This document shows positions 12,001 to 22,318 of a stretch of 64,000 nt of DNA, one piece after another. A model generated the notes under the pieces. That model had not been told where the DNA came from, ran no database searches, and worked only from the letters and a program-made list of their open reading frames with translations. Positions within the stretch are counted from its first letter, which is position 1; the number at the start of each line of letters is the position of its first letter. The stretch comes from Rhabdornis inornatus (Eukaryota > Chordata > Aves > Passeriformes > Rhabdornithidae), in assembly GCA_013397075.1 (NCBI GenBank), contig VWZS01000324.1:413489-477488 (forward strand). Reading direction: 5' to 3'. The position numbers were made by a program, and so were the translations under genes.

Positions 12001-14551
12001 GTCACATAAATTGTAACAGAGTCCAGCAGAATTTAGCACATGCCTCACAGTCAATGAACTAGAAATCTCATATAAAACTCCATTACCTTCTAGAATGCTA
12101 CAGACCCTCGCTTTTTAAAGCATTTTTCTAATTCAGGAGAAATGCAAATGAGAACAAAAGCAGATTTGTTACACATTTACCAGTTCTTGGAGGTAGATTT
12201 TATTTTGTTCAAGAAAGAGAATGTCTTAGAAATACAGTAAGTTTATCAATATTTAGAACTTTGTTAATGAAGTATTTTGTCTTGGTTCTCAGTTTTCTAA
12301 CAGAGTATCTGTTATAAAGTCATCTTGCTTATCTGAAGACTTAGAAAATATAAAGTTGAAAAGAAATAAGAATAAGAAAACCCATCAGGATTGCGAGTAT
12401 TTTTTTAGTATATCTGTTTTACATGAGTAATTACTAAACTTTATACTTCAAATACAGTTCTAGAAATTTACCTTCCAACAGCTGTGAACTAACATTAATA
12501 AAGTCAATTTTCTTTCTAAGGTATCTCTGATTGAGTTTCCAGATACATGAAATGAAGGTGTTCTTTTCCACTGTGCTGCTTGCAACCCATTTGTACACTT
12601 TGTCAAAATGCAAATCAAATTCAGGACTCTCCTGCAAAAGATGAAGTATGTTATAGGCACCAAAGTCAAATGATTCTCCAAGAAGCAGAGACTGTCCACA
12701 CATTTACTTATTGAGATGACAGGATAAAAATTAAATTACACAGATGCCAACCTTAAGCTCAGCAACTTTAGGGCCCTCGTGCACCTTAATAAAGGTGCTT
12801 ATAGTGATAATGAAAAATCAGAATCCATGCTACGACATCAGTATTTTGTCAAGGCAGGTAAGACAAAAGTAACACAATACAGAGGTGTAAGATTTCCAAC
12901 AAAGTTTATAACAACAAATGAACTTAAGTGGTCAAAAATAGGTTGCTCCTGTTGTTCTGTGGAAAAGTCCACCATATCAGGACTGTATGCTTCCAGCTCA
13001 CCCTCAAGCTTATATATTGCTCATTAAGAACGTTTTAAGTGTCCCAGCAAAAAAACATTACATGTAGTGGAAAATTTTGGACATTTTGACAAATTTATGA
13101 CTGTCATTAGTAGAACAGTCATAAATTTTCTTACTGGAAATTAAGCTTGGGTGAAAAAATTCAGATAAGACTCAAAACAAAAAAGTACTACTGGTCCTTA
13201 GCAGACACCCTCTACAGTTACTGAGAGATCAATTACAACTAACAGGGCAGATATTGAGACTATTGCTACCCAAGCATATTTAGACCACTCTTACTCAATT
13301 TACCAGGGTTATATTCTTGCAAAGGCTGAAAGAAAGCGCAGGCACAGGTAGCATGGGAATGTATCATCTTATTAACCTGTTATCAACCTAATTTTTAAAG
13401 CAGCAGTATCAAGGAAGTTAAGACTAACTTGGAATGAGGAAGATGTTGTGAACAGAGGACTAAACAAAAAAGTGACACATACTTTAACAGCATCTTTGGC
13501 ATCAACAACAGCAAGGTCTCGAAGTGCCCATGCAGTCTGCCTTTTGTAAAAATCTCCCTTGTCAGATTTTTTCACTTTGACCACGTTTACTTGGACTGGT
13601 CGTTCTGTTGTCACTACAAATGAAGTAAGAGAGTAATTTCAAGACACACATACTACTTTCACATCTGTTTCTGCTGTACTTCAACAAATTATCTGTGGGG
13701 GAGATTCTGTAGTATTTATTTGATGAAAAGAGACCCTTTGAAACATTTTCATCCAGAATAACCACAGCTCAGCTTAAGTCTCGACCGAACAGGTATACAC
13801 CTCTATACAGCTTGTGAGGTAATGACCTCAATTTACAGCTATTTCTTTGATACAGCAGATCTTGACCATGCAACTAACAAAGCACAGACATAACCGGAGA
13901 GTACAGACAGAATAAAACATTTTCAGACATTTTTCAGTCAAAAAAATATTCTAGCAAGCTAATTTATTGACAGATCAATGCAAAGCACCTAATTTTAAGA
14001 GATATAATGTAATAAACATACACTTAAAGGAACATTAGAACCTAATTCAGTTGCTCTGCCTTTCCTTGGGCTCTAACCAATATTCTTTAAAGCATTTTAT
14101 TTAGGCTTATCAGCTTAGATGATTACTAAACCCTGTTTTAAGCACTACCTAAAGCTTGCTTCGAAAGCCCACCAGTCCCAAAAGAATAATTTTTGATTCT
14201 TTCCTTTCAAATTACAATGAGATCTGTGAATAAAAGTAGTAGGCTTTGTGTCTTTTTTTAGTAGAAGCAATAACGAAAGTACAAGCTGTAACTAATTTTC
14301 TCCATTAGGAATGGAAAGCACCTGTTTTACACAAGTCAAGAATAAGGATTGTACATAAAGCTAAAACAAATGCAACCAAGTAAAAAACAAAAGTGAAGAC
14401 AAGAAATAGTGTGGTATTACTATGTACCTGTGGCACATAAAAAGCAGTTCCTCTTCTTTTTGCCTGCTTTGCACACATTCACAATGCTCAATAAACGTTC
14501 ATCATTAGGAGTGAAAATATCCCTCTGTAAAGCATGCTTGATTGCAGTCAT
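1..14551 (-). CDS. EXOC1: EXOC1 (exocyst complex component 1, Sec3), N-terminal half; gene continues off the left edge
   Basis: Minus-strand spliced gene with eleven coding exons in the window, listed separately. The joined reading frame starts [20 protein letters not shown] and follows vertebrate EXOC1 closely through about residue 465; the full protein is about 890 residues, so the C-terminal half lies beyond position 1. EXOC1/Sec3 is a subunit of the octameric exocyst, which tethers secretory vesicles to the plasma membrane. The N-terminus (exons 1-3, about residues 1-138) is the Sec3 PIP2-binding PH-like domain, rich in lysine ([21 protein letters not shown]). Residues about 150-365 are charged heptad-rich helix (the coiled-coil part), and what follows is the start of the Sec3 C-terminal helical-rod region. 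Exon phases are consistent across all junctions and every intron is GT-AG. No frameshift or stop was found. Intron lengths run from about 0.2 to 4.7 kb. Confidence 0.96.
197..241 (-). CDS. EXOC1: EXOC1 45-nt cassette exon ([15 protein letters not shown])
   Basis: Acceptor TCCATCCCAG before 241, donor GAGA|GTGAGT after 197. Joined to exon 10 it reads [15 protein letters not shown], the 15-residue segment present in the longer vertebrate EXOC1 isoform and absent from the shorter one. The length is a multiple of three, so inclusion or skipping keeps frame. It is the last EXOC1 exon in the window. Confidence 0.9.
242..3091 (-). other. EXOC1: EXOC1 intron 10 (upstream of the 45-nt cassette exon)
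   Basis: AT-rich intron with no recognised repeat. The one coding-like segment is at 2135-2229 (see findings). The open frames between 913 and 1956 have no coding character. Confidence 0.75.
3092..3197 (-). CDS. EXOC1: EXOC1 coding exon 10 (residues 416-450)
   Basis: 106 nt. Acceptor TTTCTTTTAAG before 3197, donor TTTG|GTAAGC after 3092. It encodes [20 protein letters not shown] and [15 protein letters not shown] plus one base, matching the conserved Sec3 stretch before the alternatively spliced serine-rich linker. Confidence 0.96.
4289..4438 (-). CDS. EXOC1: EXOC1 coding exon 9 (residues 366-415)
   Basis: 150 nt, phase 0. Acceptor TTTTTTTATCAAG before 4438, donor ACAAAG|GTATGT after 4289. 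It encodes [20 protein letters not shown] then [20 protein letters not shown] and YGKYEGLTK. It follows the largest intron in the window (4439-9130). Confidence 0.96.
4439..9130 (-). other. EXOC1: EXOC1 intron 8, largest in the window
   Basis: It holds the CR1 fragment at 5.7 kb and a CA-rich low-complexity stretch near 4990-5060. Otherwise it is AT-rich sequence with no recognised exon. Confidence 0.8.
5712..5905 (-). mobile_element. CR1 LINE 3'-end fragment
   Basis: Read on the plus strand it begins GAATGGTTTGAGTTGGAAGG and continues through the CACCTTCACTAGACCAGGCT motif, typical of the reverse complement of avian CR1 3' ends. It lies in EXOC1 intron 8. Confidence 0.85.
9131..9240 (-). 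CDS. EXOC1: EXOC1 coding exon 8 (residues 329-365)
   Basis: 110 nt. Acceptor TTGTTTGTAG before 9240, donor CAGCAG|GTATTA after 9131. It encodes [20 protein letters not shown] through HLNSVFVQQ and returns to phase 0. A glutamine run is present. Confidence 0.96.
9411..9543 (-). CDS. EXOC1: EXOC1 coding exon 7 (residues 285-328)
   Basis: 133 nt. Acceptor TATTTTGTAG before 9543, donor CCAG|GTAATG after 9411. It encodes [20 protein letters not shown] through [14 protein letters not shown] plus one base. Confidence 0.96.
9780..10007 (-). CDS. EXOC1: EXOC1 coding exon 6 (residues 209-284)
   Basis: 228 nt, phase 0 at both ends. Acceptor CTGCACAG before 10007, donor TTAGTG|GTAAGC after 9780. It encodes [20 protein letters not shown] through LLSEIEFLV. 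This is a strongly heptad-patterned helix, part of the exocyst coiled-coil bundle region. Confidence 0.97.
10630..10817 (-). CDS. EXOC1: EXOC1 coding exon 5 (residues 146-208)
   Basis: 188 nt. Acceptor TCTCTGCCTAAG before 10817, donor GATGGG|GTAAGC after 10630. It encodes the acidic linker ([16 protein letters not shown]) and then [20 protein letters not shown] and [12 protein letters not shown], the start of the long helical or coiled-coil part. It ends in phase 0. Confidence 0.96.
11579..11599 (-). CDS. EXOC1: EXOC1 21-nt microexon (ELPKVAE)
   Basis: Acceptor TTAATTCTTCAG before 11599 and donor GAAG|GTGCGT after 11579. With the carried base it reads E-L-P-K-V-A-E, exactly the residues expected between LLE and ESVPSGEN in vertebrate EXOC1. 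Skipping would remove seven residues and keep frame. Confidence 0.93.
12472..12631 (-). CDS. EXOC1: EXOC1 coding exon 3 (residues 86-138)
   Basis: 160 nt. Acceptor CTTTTGCAG before 12631, donor GGAAG|GTAAAT after 12472. It encodes [20 protein letters not shown] followed by [19 protein letters not shown], the C-terminal part of the PH-like domain. It leaves one base into the following microexon. Confidence 0.96.
13091..13128. repeat. Perfect inverted repeat: 14-bp arms, 10-nt loop
   Basis: AAATTTATGACTGT at 13091-13104 and its exact complement at 13115-13128, in EXOC1 intron 2 (between coding exons 2 and 3). Confidence 0.95.
13483..13613 (-). CDS. EXOC1: EXOC1 coding exon 2 (residues 42-85)
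   Basis: 131 nt. Acceptor CATTTGTAG before 13613, donor AAA|GTATGT after 13483. It encodes [20 protein letters not shown] and then [19 protein letters not shown], the core of the Sec3 PIP2-binding PH-like domain. It ends in phase 0. EXOC1L exon 2 has the same length and phases. Confidence 0.96.
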
Positions 14552-14561
14552 TTTCTCTCAG
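14428..14561 (-). CDS. EXOC1: EXOC1 first coding exon (residues 1-41, CDS 14428-14551)
   Basis: The ATG is at 14551-14549, preceded by 10 nt of 5'UTR and an acceptor (ATCTTTCAG) at 14562. The donor is CACAG|GTACAT after 14428. It encodes the conserved EXOC1 start and the basic KAGKKKR run, ending in LCAT plus one base (124 coding nt). The near-start acceptor means the upstream exon is non-coding, as usual for this gene. Confidence 0.95.
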
Positions 14562-16249
14562 CTGAAAGATTTTAAGAGGTAAAAATAAACTTGAGCCCAT
14601 TTAACAGACACACACACAAAAAAACCCAATCATGTACTTACAGTAACTACAGGATTTTAAAATTCAATTTTACAGGTAACTTAGTGACTTGTAATCTAGA
14701 CAGGCATGGCTTGGGCAGAAGACCAGACCACTTTAGGAAAAAATAAAAAAAAACAAACTTAGTCACTTATTTCAATTAGAAAACTGTAATTTATTAACAC
14801 CTGGATGACCCTTCAACTTAATTTAATGGAGTACAAAAAGCTTCTTTGTAGTAGAGGGAAATACAAGGCATTAGCATAAAAAAGTTGAAACTGGAATCAA
14901 GAAAGAAGGACCATCCAATGTTCAAGCTTGTAGAGTTTAATCACATAAGAAAGCACAAAAAACAACAACCAAAACAAAAAACCCCACCAAGCTTCAGAAA
15001 ATTAAGGAATTAGCAATATTCACTTGATTCAGAACAGTTCCTCACATTACACAGAAATTTTATCTAGACTGAACAAACACATTAGACATCATGTTCCAGT
15101 GGTTTTATTTAAATACATAAGTTCCAATATTATCTGTGCCTTAAAATGCTACAGTGCATTAAAAGCATGATTAGTACACACGACACGCTACACCACTTGA
15201 GACAACATATGGAGTTACATTTCAGGCTGGCTTGTTCTCATGAAGATGCCTGACTTGCTTTCTCTGATAAACTCACAGAAAAGACAAAATCTTGGGCACT
15301 ACAGTAATTTTGAAGATTAGCAGCTCAAGAAGTTTGTGAAAACAAGGGCCACCATGCTGAAGTGGAAACAGCACAGAATTCAGGGCGCACTGTCTATACG
15401 ACACCCTATGGCAACGCACCACTCCATAGCTGCTAATAATCTTCCTTCTCCTCATCAAATGCTGGGCCCACCTTTTGTTTCCCAAATTGTACCAGGTTAC
15501 CATTCCCATTACTCTTCAACAGATGCATAAAATGAACACACAAAACACCAATTATCTGCTGCATTTCAGATTCAGATGCCTCTTTCCTTCCTTATTTAGT
15601 ATTTTAGTTTCTGCTCTAAGTCACGATCAAACTGCTACACATTGCTATCTCTCCCATTTCAGTGCTAACACAAGCTGTCCACGTTAGGCAGACTATACCT
15701 CAGCCATAAAGCATAACATGATAAATCCAAGACCTGCTCTCACAGTTCAACTTCTGAGTTACAAACTTAGTCCTTTGAGCCACAGCCACCAAAACCTTCA
15801 CAGTGTGCTAGGATAAAGCACAAAATTAAGCTTTTCACAACTGGATCCTGCTGTCTCAAAGGAATACAGAATTTAGCCTAAGGAGCTGGAAATAAAGCTC
15901 CTTCCTCAGAAAAAAAGCTTCAAGAAAGCAGAGACCACATTAGACTCAGATAAAATCCCTTTAGACATTGCTGCGTTTTCCCCTGCAATGTCCCAGGCAA
16001 AGCTTATGTGAAATCTGTCAAAGACATCACACCACAGACGCGGCCTGTCCAGGAAATACACGCCAGATGGGGCACAGCAGTGTGATAAGGCTGCTCAGCA
16101 CTGCTTGCCCTCTCTTAGGGTGCGAACAGGAAAAGACGCTGCTCCTGCATCCTACCGGCTCAGAACGGAACACAAGGGCGCAGCCCAAACACAGCATCGC
16201 CGGCAATCAGCCAAAAGATCAATAATTCAATAGAAAAACTCAAAAGAGC
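14562..16249 (-). other. EXOC1: EXOC1 intron 1 (between non-coding exon 1 and first coding exon)
   Basis: AT-rich intron sequence. Short open frames at 15.3-15.7 and 16.0-16.2 kb show no coding character. No repeat was recognised. Confidence 0.7.
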
Positions 16250-16690
16250 TACCTAGAGCAGCGGCGGCCTCCCGAGGCCCCGGTCCGTCTGACACCGCTT
16301 CACCTCCTCCCACCTGCGAGTCCCACACTAGCGGCCCCCGACCCGCTCCTGCCGCCGCCCCGCCCCGAACCCGGCGGCACGGCCACGGCCGAGGGAAGAG
16401 GCGGAGGGTGTCGGGGCCGCCTCGCTCCCACCGCAGCTCCGGGACAGAGCCGGGACAGGCCCCGGACAGGGTCGGGAAGCGCCGGGACACGGCCGGGAAG
16501 TGCCGGGCAGGGACGCGGCTCCTCCCGCCGCGGCTTCCGCCCACGTGACGGCGGCGCGCGGCTCGGGGCGGGCTGCCCGCGCAGCGCCCCCTAGCGGGGA
16601 GGAGCGAGGCGCGGAGGGCCCGGGGCAAGGCGGCCGGACGAGAAGTGACGTCATCGTCTGTAGTGACGTCACGGCAGAGGCACTGAGGGG
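16250..16690 (-). promoter_or_regulatory. EXOC1: EXOC1 CpG-island promoter and probable non-coding exon 1
   Basis: This is an abrupt GC- and CpG-rich block in AT-rich surroundings, about 1.7 kb upstream of the first coding exon. A plausible donor for the untranslated first exon is CTCTAG|GTAGCT, with the exon ending at 16253. Direct motif matches: a CTCF-like core (minus strand, CGCTAGGGGGCGCT) near 16582-16598, an E-box CACGTG at 16542-16547, and two perfect CRE sites TGACGTCA at 16646-16653 and 16664-16671. The exact start site cannot be read from sequence. The long open frames here, on both strands, follow from base composition. Confidence 0.82.
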
Positions 16691-16854
16691 GATAAGGTCT
16701 ATTAGGGAACAAATTAATCCACAAAAGAAATGCAGGTAAAGCTGATGTTGAAAGACGCATACAGTGCATTACAGTGTCGCACAACCTCAATTTTGAATCA
16801 CAATGTCCAGCTCTGACTGCATGCTGTTACGGCCACAGCATGAGGACTAACTTC

Positions 16855-17487
16855 ACTTCATAGAATCAGCAAAGTTGGAAGAGACCTTTAAGATTGTCAG
16901 GTCCAACCATCCACCCGGCACTATCACTGCAACCCCTAAATCATTAAACCTTATCCTCCAGTACCAGATCCAGACACCTTTTGACCATTTCCAGGGATGG
17001 TGACTCCACGACCCCAGGCAACCCATTCCAATGTCTGACAACACTGACAGTGAAAAAGAAATTCTAGTATCTAATCTCCCCTGTGTGAGCCTTAGGCCAT
17101 CTGCTCTCGTCCTCTCACTGCAGGCACAGCAGGAGAGACCGAACCCCTCCTCACTGCAGCCTCCTTCCAGGGAGTTGGAGAGGGCAAGGAGGGCCCTCCT
17201 GAGCCCTCTCCAGGGCTCCAAACCCAGCTCCCTCAGCTGTTCCTCACAGGACATGTTTGCTAGACCCTTCATGAGCCTTGCTGCCCCTCCCTGGACTCAA
17301 TTTTGCTTTGAAAGTGAGGGGTCCAGAACTGGACACAGCACTCGAGACATGGCCTCACCAGTGCTGAGTGCAGGGGGACAATCACTGCCCTGGTCCTGCT
17401 GGGCACACCATTGCTGGTACAGACCAGGGTGCCATTGGCCTTCTTGGCCACCTGGGCACACACTGGCTCACGCTCAGCTCATTTTTA
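16855..17487 (-). mobile_element. CR1 LINE fragment, about 630 bp
   Basis: The plus strand reads ATAGAATCAGCAAAGTTGGA at the start. It continues with the CR1 reverse-transcriptase tail and 3'UTR in reverse complement (CTCCAGGGCTCCAAACCCAG-like and CTGGACACAGCACTCGAGAC stretches). Two broken minus-strand reading frames (16853-17272, 17269-17463) are relics of it. It sits directly upstream of the EXOC1 CpG island. Confidence 0.9.
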
Positions 17488-18003
17488 TAATCTGTGAACA
17501 GCACTCAGATTTTTGTTTTGCTCCTAGGTAGAAGAATCTGGACTAATTGACAGTCTTTGATGACAGTGATAACACAAATGGGAAAATTATGCTAGGACTA
17601 GATTTAGGATTTGGCATCTAACCATGAGAACTGATGTCCAAATTGGCTATAGCTACCTGTAACCACTGATGAATTCTGTAAAAATTGGACTTACCTTCGC
17701 TGTGACAGAGATTTTCCACACGATCAATACACTTACATAATTTTTAGCATTGTTAATGCAATGGACTGCAGAGTTAAGGATAGACTGAAATCATTCCAGA
17801 TTACTTGAATTGTATAAGATCTATTCACTTTAGCGTGTAGCTGATAAAATGTATTTGTGAGGCCGTGACCAATAAAGAACAACAGAAAATATAATTTCCA
17901 AGGGATTTTTCTAAATTGCCAGTATGTGGATTTTTCACATGTAGAACCGTGATTCTGTTATTCCTGTATCATATTTCCACTTTATTGAAAGCATTAATTG
18001 AGA

Positions 18004-18131
18004 TGAGCTCAGTTGATTACAGCATGGTGCTAACATCACCAACGTTGTGGGTTTGAGCCCCCTATGGGCAATTCACTTAAGAGCTGGATTGGATAATCCT
18101 TGCATGTCCCTTCCCAGAATATTCTGTGATT
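18004..18131 (+). mobile_element. tRNA-derived SINE, TguSINE1-like
   Basis: The head resembles tRNA-Ile: an A-box-like TGAGCTCAGTTGATTACAGC and a B-box-like GGGTTTGAGCCCC. It is followed by a CR1-type tail ending CCCAGAATATTCTGTGATT. This composite is characteristic of songbird SINEs. Confidence 0.8.
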
Positions 18132-18981
18132 AAAATATGACAGACCAATTAAGTCTTGCTGAATGTACTTTAATTTTCTGACTTACAAAACAACATGCTG
18201 TATAATTCTATACTATATCATTCATGAGGGCCATGGTTAAAATAGAAGTTATAGTTTGGTAATTTCTCAATTCAGCCACAAAATGCAACTGTCCCTGTCT
18301 AGATCTATAAAGACTGGACAAGGTTTCATAAAGCTGTTGTCATTAGATGGAACCCTCTAGTTTCCTATCTTTCAGCTTTAATTATGCTAAAAGAAATAAA
18401 GAAACCACACAAAAATGCACTTTTTACTGCTAAAATGTGTTTACACATTAAAACTGACGTGAGATCATCTACCAAGATGCACAGTGCCATCCTCTCCGCT
18501 CCTACTTCAGCTTTCCACAAATGCTTTTTAGAAAGGGTGTTTGGTCTTCCAATACTGACTTAAAGTCATGACAAAATATTCTTAAATTATATATTAAAAA
18601 TTACATAATACAGACACTCACTTTACTAGAAAAATATTTATATGCTGAAAGTATTGGGCAATAGGTAGATGACAGGGAAAGAAATATAGGCTTGTCTTGG
18701 AAATAGGTATGTTAGTATCTGTATGACTCCAAAACACAAAGGAGAAGCAGTAGGAGAAATTACCTAGAAGGCACAGTACAGAACAGGCTCCCTGCTCTGT
18801 TTCATTTCCAAAAGTTTTTTTAAAAATTCTGCACTGATCTGTATTTGCTTAATTTAGGATGGAAGAAAAGATTAGTTATCCAGGAAAAATAAACTCACAG
18901 GAGAAGAGTATTTCTGCATTAAATAAAAAAAATTAAATAAATTCTATTTTCATAGGTTTCCCTGTATTCTTAATTCTGATG

Positions 18982-18982
18982 N
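18982..18982. other. Single unresolved base (N)
   Basis: One ambiguous base in otherwise unremarkable intergenic sequence. Confidence 0.99.
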
Positions 18983-20034
18983 CCTTTCTGCCTGTTATGT
19001 GGGCATGCATTACTGTTTGCTTATGATCGCTCTTTGTTTTCAGGCTGCCATGTATTTTCTTCTCTCTGGAACAGACTTGGCTAATAGCTATTCTTGTCTT
19101 CTGAAGAAAATCTGCATTATATCCACAATCTCATGTATTCATTCCATCATGTAATTGAAAGAATGCTGTTTATAAGAACGCTACAGATGCATTCGTGTTA
19201 ATCCTTTACTCCGGTAAGTTTCTTCCTATTCAATTTTGGTGAATTCTTCCAGGATGAACTAGGATGATTCCCCAGATGCTTTTTTTCAAATTACATTCCA
19301 TTTATCTAAGGTCAGGAAATGTGATGTAGGAAATAGTTCTGCATTAACTGAAAGATGGGCTATTTAGCCTGTTGGGTCTTTTCCATTCATAATTTAGCAT
19401 TTTCTCTGTCCTGTAGTGCAGCTATGCTATGCTCACCACAAAGTGACAGTGTCCCTCACACTTCCTATAGCACAATCAGGCAATTACAGTGTCTGGGTGG
19501 TTCTCTTATCGAGAACTGTGTGAAAGTAAGGAGATTAGGTCCACAAAGGTCTTTTAAAGTGCTCTTCCTTTTGATAATAATGAAATAATTGACATAGACA
19601 ATGTCCCTGTTTTTTCCATTCCCTTTGCGCAGTCTGACTGCTCATTTAAGAATGTCTGAAATAGTACATTATCAGACAGAAGAAATCCCAGAGAGATTTT
19701 AATTACATATTCTTCCACATAAAATGCAGGTTTGTGTCTTCCAATATAGTCCATTACATGTTTATATAGTGCAAGAATAAAAATGTGTAAACTACCAATG
19801 AAAGTCCATTAAATATGGTTGAATGTTATAGTAACTTTTTACCTATCATCAGTTTCTAAAATGATACAGACATTATTGGATAAGAATTCAGTATACATGT
19901 ACTTTATTTCAAAAGAATGCTCTGAAGTGCTCATTTTTAGAGCTCTACGTTTTTTATTACAGTTACAAGATGAATGATGAAAGCTTTTCCACCCACAAAA
20001 CACTTCCTTGTGCCTATTAAGCAAAGAACTTCTA

Positions 20035-20076
20035 AGTATTGTGGAAAACATTGTAAATATTGTGGAAAACATTGTG
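20035..20076. repeat. Two-copy 21-bp tandem repeat
   Basis: ATTGTGGAAAACATTGT occurs twice at 21-bp spacing with one or two differences in the flanks. It is intergenic. Confidence 0.9.
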
Positions 20077-22054
20077 ACCTCAACAATCAATACACAATTC
20101 AAACAAGACAATGTATCATAGATAGCAGTAGCATGAATTATACTTTCTGTCTAAGATGGTTTTGTGGAATTGGATAGTGGGCAAATACTTCTTGTAGCTA
20201 ATAATCAAATGTCACAACATACCTACTTGCACTAGATTATCCCAAAGACATTCTCAAAAGAACAACTGTATTGAAACAATCACTAAAATTACAATCTTTT
20301 TCTCTAACAGTATTATTTAGGTGGCAAATTTAAGATGTAAGTCCTTACAAATTCAGGAGAATTTGTGTTACCCACATAAACTGCCCTCACAGCTGTCTTA
20401 CTATACAGTAATAATTACTAAGATCTGTGTTAGAACCAATATAATTTGCAATATATGCCTAGAATAAATATCTAACTTCAGAATATTAACTAATCAAAGG
20501 TATGAGCTTTCCTATATACACACAGTAGGATAATGTTTAAAAAGTAGAAAGCTGTACATTTTACAGGTTTTCAAATATATTCTCACTTACTTGATGTTAT
20601 TTCAATTTTGAATCCAAAGTACATTTACACAAATGTTTTCAAAGATGGGAGTTCACATGAAAGACAAAATCAAGTACAAGTACAGTACAGCACAGTACTT
20701 GCACAGCTATCCCATTTTAGAGATGGCAGGTGCTGAAAGAGGACATGAACCAGTCTCTGATTTACTGGGAGCTGACATCACTCAGCTCCAGGTCCATAAC
20801 TGGTTTAGCCCACAGCCTGCCTTCCTGAACTCTCTTGGCTGCCGGAGGAGAAAGCTAATTTTCTCCTGCAGGACATTCTGATAAGAAGCTTCTCTAAATG
20901 GAGCTTCTTTTGGATTGTCATTTTTTAATTTACTATGGGATGAACAGCCAGCTAACTCAGCTGACTGACACTGCTTTTTATCATTAACACTGTTCCTCTT
21001 CAGCTTCTGTTCAACAGAGCTGCCACTTATCCTCTGTTTCTACCATAGTATACTGCTATCACAAGTCCAGCTGTGATGTTTAGTGAGCTGCTCCCAACCC
21101 CTCAAGTAGACTCCACCCTAGGGTAAATGTAGCTCTAAGTACTAATGTGCCTGTAAGTAGTGCACTGAATATGCTTATACTTAGCTAGAAAATAATTCTC
21201 AAAATTCTATGAATTTTCAAAACTCTATCACTTACCTAAAAAGTAACTGTAGCAGCCAACAACTCCTGTATACATAGTACTTTCTTATCTTTTGATTCAG
21301 AGATAAGGACAATTTCTGTTCCCTAATCACACCTGTTCATAAGCAATGAAGGGCAAGAAAGGAGACATTAATGATACAGAAGTTCTGAAAGGCCTGACAA
21401 ATAAAGCAGTACTGCTTAAGAACATTTGTTCTCTAAGACAGTATCACAAATAATGTGAAGGCCAGAGGGAGTACTAAATGTTCTGTGGGAAAAATAATAT
21501 AGCTGCATAGGTGAGAAGTTGGTCCCATGGTACCTGAATGCAGTACTCCTATTCATCAGGATGAGAACTGGATTCCTGCATGGATGTAGGTGTGATCTCT
21601 TTAATGGAGTTCTGTGTTTCAACACAGTTGGAAATAGAAATGTGCATCATTCTCATACAGAACTCAACTGATTATTTTTTTTTCTACTTCCAATGTTAAT
21701 GCTCTTAATGCTGCAGCAGTATTTCAAGCTATTAATGAAAGATAATTTGTACCTCCATGGACATAGAAGCAAACACTGAGCTCTGCTTACGTAAGCGATC
21801 ACCACTGACCATGGTAATTACTGGTTCTATGTTTACAGTCTCTTGTATATTTAAGTATTTGCTAGAGTGAAGACCTCTTAATATATATAAACGAATTATC
21901 AACTATTTATGTAAAAACTATGTTCCACTTTTTAATTACATGTAAAATTAAAAAGGAGACACTGCATATTACTTCCTAACTTTTTGATCAGATGGTTTAT
22001 GAAATGCTGGTCAGTAAAAGTCAGCCAGTCACTCTAATGTTAGAAAATACATCT

Positions 22055-22318
22055 TTAGGACAAACGACAGAGGGAGAGACATAAAAGGTTGGAAGCATAG
22101 AAGCAAACCCTCATAACTACTAAGAAATCTCTATTGCTGGATGACCAGATTGAATCATCATTTAGATAGGTGTCATCAAAGTTCACAATCTTGAAGTCTT
22201 TCTTAAGGTACGTTGCATTCAGTTTGTTTAGTGTTCGAGCAAAGGTATATTTAGATGCACAACTATATGCTTCCATATTGTAGACTTTGTGGAAATGCAT
22301 GTCAAAATATGGATTATC
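22055..22318 (-). CDS. EXOC1L: EXOC1L exon 3, terminal (residues 85-171)
   Basis: The acceptor is a long pyrimidine tract ending TTTAG before 22318. It encodes [20 protein letters not shown] through [18 protein letters not shown] and a stop at 22055. A possible ATTAAA polyadenylation signal lies at 21936-21931; no canonical AATAAA was seen nearby, so the transcript end is uncertain. Confidence 0.95.
   Translation of the reverse strand, partial: DNPYFDMHFHKVYNMEAYSCASKYTFARTLNKLNATYLKKDFKIVNFDDTYLNDDSIWSSSNRDFLVVMRVCFYASNLLCLSLCRLS

Larger units (their letters stand above)
17488..21930. other. Intergenic stretch between the EXOC1 promoter and the EXOC1L 3' end
   Basis: AT-rich. It holds the SINE at 18.0 kb, one N and a small tandem repeat. 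No gene was seen. The short open frames lack splice context and codon bias. Confidence 0.7.

Noticed and set aside
16227..16790. 187-codon minus-strand frame over the EXOC1 promoter
   Set aside because: It is rich in Ala, Arg, Pro and Gly from GC-rich DNA, has no family resemblance, and the real first coding exon is downstream.
16853..17531. Reading frames of 60-166 codons on both strands
   Set aside because: They fall within the CR1 LINE fragment and are relics or shadows of it.
18004..18075. Apparent tRNA-Ile gene
   Set aside because: The tRNA-like part is diverged and fused to a CR1 tail, so it is a SINE head and not a functional tRNA. The same applies to the copy near 45.9 kb.
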